Positions 5,940 to 10,397 of a stretch of 10,397 nucleotides of DNA are shown piece after piece. Location: NCBI GenBank assembly GCA_959022495.1, contig CAUEYX010000059.1, positions 1-10,397 on the forward strand, in the 5' to 3' direction. The position numbers were made by a program, and so were the translations under genes. Position 1 is the first letter of the stretch. Each line of letters starts with the position of its first letter. Origin of the DNA: an uncultured Lachnospiraceae bacterium. GTDB taxonomy: Bacteria; Bacillota; Clostridia; Lachnospirales; Lachnospiraceae. The notes under the pieces are model-generated. The model saw nothing but the letters and a program-made list of their open reading frames with translations. It ran no database searches and was not told the origin of the DNA.

Positions 5940-6950
5940 CAGCTTTTCTACGTCTTCCATGCGGGTCGCCCAGCTCGTTGCAAAACGGACAACCGTGTGG
6001 TTCTCATCCTTTTTCTCCCAGAAACCGAACACCGCTTCTTTTTTCAATTCTTCCATTTTCGAATTCTCAAGTATAATAAAAATCTGATTCGTGGGAGAAT
6101 CCATATAGAACTCATATCCCTTTTGCTGAAAAATCTGCTTCAGCCTGTCCGCCGTCACGATGGCATTCCTGCTGATCTTCTCATAAAGATCGTCTGTGAA
6201 CAAGGCATCAAACTGAATCCCCAGAAGCCTTCCTTTCGCCAAAAGCGCGCCCCTTTGTTTTACCATTGTCATAAAGTGGAGCGGCATGTTCTCTCTGGTA
6301 AATACCACCGCTTCCCCGCAGAGCGCTCCATTTTTCGTCCCGCCAATATAGAATACATCACAATATTCGGCCACGTCTTTCAGGGACACATCCGTCCCCT
6401 CTGCCGCCAGAGCGTATCCAAGCCGCGCTCCGTCCAGATAGAGAGGAATTCCGTACTGGGAGCAGACTGCCGACAGTTCTGCCAGCTCACCTTTTGTATA
6501 CAATGTACCATATTCTGTGGGATGTGATATATAGACCATCCCCGGAAATACCATATGCTCATGGTTCCCATCCTCGTAAAATGAATTCAAACAATCAGCC
6601 GCTGCTTCAGCCGATATCTTTCCTTCTTCCTGCGGCAGCGTAAGCACTTTATGTCCCACACACTCAATAGCACCCGCTTCATGGGTGCTCACATGCCCCG
6701 TCTCAGCAGCGATTACGCCTTCATACGGTTTCAGAAGCGCGCTGATGACAATCTGATTCGTCTGAGTGCCCCCTGTAAGGAAACAAATATCCGCATCCGG
6801 ACACCCGCACGCCTCACGGATTTTCTCTTTCGCGGACTGGCAGTAACAGTCCATACCGTATCCCGGAAGCTGCTCCATATTCGTCTCCAGAAGCCGTCTT
6901 AATACTTCCTCATGAGCGCCCTCCGAATAGTCATTCTCAAATACCAGCAT
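5925..6950 (-). CDS. ltaE: Low-specificity threonine aldolase
   Basis: The 341-residue PLP-dependent enzyme of the beta-eliminating lyase fold is expected to cleave L-threonine or L-allo-threonine to glycine and acetaldehyde in the cytoplasm. TGGTQTN (59-65) is the cofactor phosphate loop; His86 lies in ETGHVSTHE, the usual ring-stacking position; Asp173 (YLDGARLGYA) contacts the pyridine nitrogen; Lys206 (YIGGTKNGAL) is the Schiff-base lysine. Length fits the family. The ATG at 6950-6948 overlaps the TAA of the upstream flavin reductase-like gene by one base (TAATG), so translation is probably coupled; GCGGGAAG lies just upstream. Stereospecificity for threonine versus allo-threonine cannot be read from sequence. 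It is the last gene of the cluster. Confidence 0.9.
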   Translation of the reverse strand: MLVFENDYSEGAHEEVLRRLLETNMEQLPGYGMDCYCQSAKEKIREACGCPDADICFLTGGTQTNQIVISALLKPYEGVIAAETGHVSTHEAGAIECVGHKVLTLPQEEGKISAEAAADCLNSFYEDGNHEHMVFPGMVYISHPTEYGTLYTKGELAELSAVCSQYGIPLYLDGARLGYALAAEGTDVSLKDVAEYCDVFYIGGTKNGALCGEAVVFTRENMPLHFMTMVKQRGALLAKGRLLGIQFDALFTDDLYEKISRNAIVTADRLKQIFQQKGYEFYMDSPTNQIFIILENSKMEELKKEAVFGFWEKKDENHTVVRFATSWATRMEDVEKLAVLL

Positions 6951-7618
6951 TATCTTCCCGCCTTTCCCCTATGCACTGTCCTGTCTGATTTTCCCGTCTT
7001 TATGCCGTACGCGCGGCTTTTCCCTCTCTTCCCCGCACGCTTCTTGTTCTCCGGTTTCTTCCGCACACTGTATCCGAATGTCCCCAGCTTTTTCCCCAGC
7101 CCCAGATACTCCCCGTGGGAATACGCCAGAAGTCCGGTTCTGTTAAGCTCAAACCTTCCATTTTCATCCAGGTAACCCTCATCCGCCTGCACCGCGGCCA
7201 CCTCCGCGAGAAACATGTGATGACTCCCCAGGTTATGCACACCGGTTACCCTGCACTCAATATTTACCGGGGACTCCTCGATTACCGGAGCATATTTCAG
7301 ACTGGCCGCTTTCCCCGGCGTCAGCCTGCATTCCTCCCATTTATCCACGTCACTTCCCGAACGCACACCGCAGTAATCCACAGCACGGACCAGCCTCTCC
7401 GTGGTCAGGTTGATTACAAATTCTCCGCTCTCCTTTATCATCTGATAAGAATGGCGCTCCGGCCGCACAGAAATATAAACCATCGCCGGATTGGTACACA
7501 CGGTTCCCGTCCACGCTATAGTCAGAATATTAGTATTCCCCTTCCTGTCTGCCGTACTGACCATGACAGCCGGCAGAGGATAGAGCATATTTCCAGGTTT
7601 CCAGATCTGTTTTCCCAT
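6950..7618 (-). CDS. Flavin reductase-like FMN-binding protein
   Basis: The 222-residue protein looks like the split-barrel flavin reductase-like family, in which small dimeric proteins bind FMN and often reduce flavin with NAD(P)H. Supporting segments are PLPAVMVST (14-22), NILTIAWTGTVCTNPAMVYISVR (30-52, quoted in parts: NILTIAW, NPAMVYIS), GEFVINL (65-71) and the C-terminal GKKLGTFGYSVRKK (175-188). The physiological partner is unknown. Residues 187-222 form an unusually basic tail with 15 Lys or Arg among 36 residues, beyond the usual domain end; it could bind nucleic acid or be disordered. The ATG at 7618 follows AGGAGGGAG closely. It lies 36 bases after the pyrophosphatase gene and overlaps threonine aldolase by one base, so all three are likely one operon. 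Confidence 0.82.
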   Translation of the reverse strand: MGKQIWKPGNMLYPLPAVMVSTADRKGNTNILTIAWTGTVCTNPAMVYISVRPERHSYQMIKESGEFVINLTTERLVRAVDYCGVRSGSDVDKWEECRLTPGKAASLKYAPVIEESPVNIECRVTGVHNLGSHHMFLAEVAAVQADEGYLDENGRFELNRTGLLAYSHGEYLGLGKKLGTFGYSVRKKPENKKRAGKRGKSRAYGIKTGKSDRTVHRGKAGR

Positions 7619-7654
7619 TTAACTCCCTCCTGATAAGTTCCCTTTGCCGAAGCT

Positions 7655-9307
7655 TTATTGCTGCAGCGATCCCACCAGAGTCGGCACAAGCTGTTTCTTT
7701 CTGGAAACCACTCCTTTGAGCATAATTCTCTCCGTGTCTTCCGTCAGGTCATAGGCACTTAATATTTTCTCTCTCGCCTCCGGCCCGCAGCAGAGCAGTT
7801 CAGATGATTCTGTAATAATATTTGTCAGCATAAAGAAGATCATATTCAGCCCGTGGCTGTGCCTTGCCCTCTCAAGATGCGGCTCCACAACCTCTTTGAT
7901 CTCCTTTAGCTCATCCCCGCTCATAGAATTTACCTGCCCTACTCCAAACACGGTGTCATTGACCGTAAACTGCTTGAAATCGAGGAAACAGATCTCCTCC
8001 GCGCTCTTACCCTTTAGGTTGCTGCCTGCATTGAACATTTCCTGGGCCAGCGTCTCAACTTCGACTCCGGCAATTTTCGCAAGCGCACGCGCCGCCTGCT
8101 CATCCAGAGGCGTACAGGTCGGCGAGCGGAACATCAATGTGTCTGATATAATGGCCGCACATAGAAGCGCCGCGTGAACAGGCTCCACAAGAATGCACTC
8201 CTCCTGATACATCTGGTACACGATTGTGGCGGTACATCCCACCGGCTGATTTCGGAAAAATACAGGCCCCATTGTCTCAATGCTCAGCCCCAGCCTGTGG
8301 TGGTCAATAATTTCCAGTACATCTGCCTCTTCCACACCATCCACTGCCTGGCTTCTCTCATTGTGGTCCACAAGAATAACCTGCTTCTTTTTTACATTCA
8401 GGATACGTCTTCTGGATAGCAGTCCTACAAACCTGCCTTTATTATCTACTACAGGGAAATCACGGAAACGTTTCTTTGCCATGACCTCCTGTACATCATC
8501 CACATATTCCTTCATCTTAAAGGTAACCAGATGATCCTTTGTCATAAAATACTTCACAGGAATGCTCTGATTGATATGCTGTGCCGCTGTAAATGTGTCG
8601 AGATGCGTGCGGATGATCACGATCTGCTTCTCCTCCGCCTGCCGGATGATTTCCTCCGATATGGGGGCGTCCTGACACACAACCATACAGCTGGCTTCCA
8701 TATCCACCGCGCACTGCTGCGCGTCTCTGCGGTCCCCCATAATCACCAGGTCATCCCTGCTGATAAAATCACACATCAGTATTCTGCTGGACGCCGCGAT
8801 TACAACTTTTCCTTTCAGGAAATAGCCGTGTTCATTCCCAGTCACAATCTCTCCGTCCACTGCCCGGGCAATGTTCCTGTACTGAGTTCTCGCCTTAGCC
8901 AGGATCTTGCTGTCATAGACATCCATATACGTCTTGGCAATATCACCAATAGTAATAACCCCCTCCAGTTTTCCATCTCTCGTCACAGGAAGGGTATGTA
9001 TCTTCGATTCGCGCATTTTTTCCCACGCGGTCCTGATCGATACACTGCTCTTTAACCCCTCCACTTCCTTAAGTTCCACATCTTTGATCTGTTCCCGCAG
9101 GTCAGATAAAAGGCGCGGCACCTTCACTCCAAAGTGCTCCAGCACATACTGGGTCTCCTCGTTAAGTTGTCCGGCCCGGCGGGGCTCATGCACTCTGCCT
9201 GTAAGCTTCGTCTTAAGTGCCGCATAAACGATTGCAGAACAGATCGAATCTGTATCTGGATTTTTATGTCCTACTACATACACTTTTCGTTCTTTTTCCC
9301 TTCCCAT
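7655..9307 (-). CDS. ppaC: Manganese-dependent inorganic pyrophosphatase with CBS and DRTGG domains
   Basis: The 550-residue product is a family II (DHH-type) pyrophosphatase that hydrolyses pyrophosphate to phosphate in the cytoplasm. The catalytic DHH part is split by a regulatory insert. Metal ligands appear at His14, Asp18 and Asp20 (GHKNPDTDS), at VDHNE (313-317) and IIDHH (333-337), and in ISDT near Asp389. The substrate-binding SRKKQ lies at 535-539 in the DHHA2 domain. The insert carries one CBS motif (about 86-130), a DRTGG domain (about 135-248) and a second CBS motif (about 252-305). In characterised clostridial CBS-PPases the CBS pair binds adenine nucleotides, with AMP and ADP inhibiting and Ap4A-type ligands activating through the DRTGG form. 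I chose ATG 9307 because AAGGAG (9321-9316) is 8 bases upstream; the in-frame ATG at 9352 has no comparable site. It is the first gene of the cluster; no convincing promoter was found in 9308-9473. Confidence 0.95.
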   Translation of the reverse strand: MGREKERKVYVVGHKNPDTDSICSAIVYAALKTKLTGRVHEPRRAGQLNEETQYVLEHFGVKVPRLLSDLREQIKDVELKEVEGLKSSVSIRTAWEKMRESKIHTLPVTRDGKLEGVITIGDIAKTYMDVYDSKILAKARTQYRNIARAVDGEIVTGNEHGYFLKGKVVIAASSRILMCDFISRDDLVIMGDRRDAQQCAVDMEASCMVVCQDAPISEEIIRQAEEKQIVIIRTHLDTFTAAQHINQSIPVKYFMTKDHLVTFKMKEYVDDVQEVMAKKRFRDFPVVDNKGRFVGLLSRRRILNVKKKQVILVDHNERSQAVDGVEEADVLEIIDHHRLGLSIETMGPVFFRNQPVGCTATIVYQMYQEECILVEPVHAALLCAAIISDTLMFRSPTCTPLDEQAARALAKIAGVEVETLAQEMFNAGSNLKGKSAEEICFLDFKQFTVNDTVFGVGQVNSMSGDELKEIKEVVEPHLERARHSHGLNMIFFMLTNIITESSELLCCGPEAREKILSAYDLTEDTERIMLKGVVSRKKQLVPTLVGSLQQ

Positions 9308-9402
9308 TGATCTGTCTCCTTCCACCCTGCTGTTCTTACTAAAGCTTGCCATCTTTTTGCGGGATAGTCAACCATATTTTTCATCTGTATTGCTCTTGAG
9401 TG

Positions 9403-9432
9403 TTGTTTTTTGCGCGGCAGATATGGTATACT
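9403..9432 (+). promoter_or_regulatory. Predicted promoter of the S1 protein gene
   Basis: TGGTATACT (9424-9432) is an extended -10 (hexamer TATACT at 9427-9432). A weak -35, TTGTTT (9403-9408), lies 18 bases upstream. A start near 9439 gives a short leader of about 35 bases. The -10 lies in a near-palindromic ATGGTATACTAT. Confidence 0.6.
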
Positions 9433-9473
9433 ATGTGCATTGAAAAATACTAAGTAAGTTGAGGTGCAGTACA

Positions 9474-10250
9474 ATGAGCGAAGAAATGAAAGAAGCAATG
9501 CAGGCAGATGAAACTTCCCAGGCACAGGCTGGGGGAACTGCTGAAGTCCAGGCAGAACAGGCTGTTCAGGCTGAAGCCAAGGACACTGCTAAAACAGAAA
9601 CCACAGAGACAATGGCTGATTATGAAGAACATTTTGATGACGCCAATCCCTGGAACAGGGTTACCGAATATATGGAAAAGAAGACTGTACTCCCTGTAAA
9701 AGTGGAGGGAGTTGTCAATGGAGGGGTCATCGCAATGGTTGAGGGCTTAAGAGGATTTGTTCCCGCTTCCAAGCTCTCGCTCTCCTACATCGAAGACCTT
9801 GAGACCTATCTTCTCAAGGACATCGAAGTACAGGTAATCGATGTCGATCAGGCAAACAACCGCCTCGTCCTCTCCGCGCGCGAAATTCTGAAAGAAAAAG
9901 AAAGAAAGGCGCGCCAGGAGCAGATCGCAAATCTGAAAATCGGCACAGTCCTGGAAGGCACTGTTGAGACACTCCAGAACTATGGCGCATTTATTAAACT
10001 TGAGAACGGTCTGTCCGGACTGGTGCATGTATCCCAGATCTCACAGAAACGTGTGAAACTGCCGTCTGACGTCCTCAACACAGGCGATCAGATAACGGTC
10101 AAAGTCATTGGTATCAAAGACGGCAAAGTAAGCCTCAGCATGAAGGCGCTTGAGGAGGTAAAAGAAGAACCCGAAGAAAAAGTCGTAATCCCGAAGAGCG
10201 AAAATATCGGGACCAGTTTAGGAGATCTCTTTAAAAATATCAAACTGTAA
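9474..10250 (+). CDS. S1 RNA-binding domain protein (two S1 domains)
   Basis: The 258-residue protein has two S1 oligonucleotide-binding folds. The first, about 72-137 (VEGVVNGGVIAMVEGLRGFVPAS, quoted in part as GGVIAMVEGLRGFVPAS), ends with NRLVLSAREI. The second, about 154-225, has the typical GTVLEGTVETLQNYGAFI (157-174), GLSGLVHVSQIS (179-190) and DGKVSLSMKAL (216-226) motifs. Family knowledge suggests RNA binding in translation or mRNA handling, resembling short ribosomal protein S1 homologues; it is much smaller than the six-domain S1 of Escherichia coli. Residues 1-50 are low-complexity, rich in Ala, Gln, Glu and Thr and acidic, probably disordered. The end (228-258) is acidic and then hydrophobic. 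I chose ATG 9474, with GAGGTG (9461-9466) 7 bases upstream, over the in-frame TTG at 9459. It is divergent from ppaC. Confidence 0.9.
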   Translation: MSEEMKEAMQADETSQAQAGGTAEVQAEQAVQAEAKDTAKTETTETMADYEEHFDDANPWNRVTEYMEKKTVLPVKVEGVVNGGVIAMVEGLRGFVPASKLSLSYIEDLETYLLKDIEVQVIDVDQANNRLVLSAREILKEKERKARQEQIANLKIGTVLEGTVETLQNYGAFIKLENGLSGLVHVSQISQKRVKLPSDVLNTGDQITVKVIGIKDGKVSLSMKALEEVKEEPEEKVVIPKSENIGTSLGDLFKNIKL

Positions 10251-10252
10251 AT

Positions 10253-10397
10253 CTGGATTTGCCGGGGGAGACTCGTATGGTCAGCGGCAAATCGGACGAA
10301 AACTTCGGAGTGGAATTTTGAAGCCGTATTCTGCGCGGGGGCGTGGGTGGCTTCGGCTCCGCTCCATGGAACAAGAAAAATAACGAAATCCGGTAAC
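10253..10397 (+). repeat. Degenerate repeat, right copy (cut by window end)
   Basis: Starting three bases after the S1 gene stop, the sequence opens CTGGATTTGCCGGGGGAGAC, nearly identical to the minus-strand start of the left-edge repeat, and shares the ordered blocks CGAAAAC, GTATTC, CGGGGGCGTGG and GGCTCCG. ATTTGCCG (10257-10264) pairs perfectly with CGGCAAAT (10285-10292), and GAAGCC (10320-10325) with GGCTTC (10349-10354). AAATCCGG (10386-10393) can pair with the opening CTGGATTT through one G-T wobble. The 8-bp hairpin is not kept in the left copy. It may continue beyond the window. Confidence 0.6.
10277..10321 (+). CDS. Possible short ORF in the right edge repeat, perhaps broken
   Basis: ATG at 10277 follows GGGGGAG (10263-10270 region) and encodes 14 codons (MVSGKSDENFGVEF) before TGA at 10319-10321. 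The same frame then stays open for 24 codons after the TGA (SRILRGGVGGFGSAP and on) until TAA at 10394-10396. A single change in the TGA would give a 39-residue ORF, so a degenerate small gene is possible. In the left copy the equivalent frame is open for 31 codons and shares a GGV and an AP. Chance is a real alternative. Confidence 0.2.
   Translation: MVSGKSDENFGVEF

Noticed and set aside
5997..6527. 176-codon open frame on the plus strand
   Set aside because: It is antisense to threonine aldolase, whose catalytic residues are all intact, and has no family signature.
8531..9055. 174-codon open frame on the plus strand
   Set aside because: It is antisense to the CBS and DRTGG region of the pyrophosphatase and shows only shadow composition.
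9308..9352. N-terminal extension of the pyrophosphatase from the ATG at 9352
   Set aside because: No good ribosome binding site precedes it, while AAGGAG stands 8 bases before ATG 9307, just ahead of the DHH motif.
9353..9473. Minus-strand promoter for the pyrophosphatase gene
   Set aside because: TTGACT at 9371-9366 has no acceptable -10 at 16-19 bases, and other hexamers are weak, so no call is made.

Overview
The window looks like chromosomal DNA of a Gram-positive anaerobe of the class Clostridia, most likely a Lachnospiraceae-type gut bacterium. I infer this from the gene families (a CBS/DRTGG-type manganese pyrophosphatase, a short two-domain S1 protein, a MerR-RDD membrane regulator), the strong AGGAGG-type ribosome binding sites, and the mix of AT-rich promoters with moderate-GC genes. 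No tRNA, rRNA, CRISPR array, transposase gene or prophage gene is visible.

Layout from left to right. 1-333 has no conventional gene. It holds several inverted repeats and, at 211-333 on the minus strand, a degenerate repeat whose relative lies in inverted orientation at the right edge (10253-10397). 365-2447 (minus) carries a sugar nucleotidyltransferase followed by galE, each with its own recognisable promoter. 2655-4199 (plus) is a MerR-type regulator fused to an RDD membrane domain and a long C-terminal domain; its promoter has the 19-bp spacer typical of MerR-controlled promoters. A perfect 26-bp-arm palindrome at 4201-4253 separates it from the convergent enolase gene (4252-5541, minus). 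The enolase leader (5542-5764) contains a 52-bp tandem repeat, a 28-bp near-perfect palindrome at the transcription start, and a good -35/-10 pair. 5925-9307 (minus) is a tight cluster: CBS-domain inorganic pyrophosphatase, flavin reductase-like protein, threonine aldolase, the last two overlapping by one base. 9474-10250 (plus) encodes a small S1-domain RNA-binding protein, divergent from the pyrophosphatase.

Most of the genes are housekeeping: UDP-sugar interconversion, glycolysis, pyrophosphate removal, amino-acid cleavage and RNA binding. The less ordinary parts are the membrane-tethered MerR regulator, the architecture of the enolase leader, the REP-like palindrome that reaches into the enolase stop codon, and the paired edge repeats that each follow a stop codon in the sense direction. 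No complete new multi-gene system is evident; the edge repeats are the best candidate for an undescribed element, and one copy is cut by the window end.
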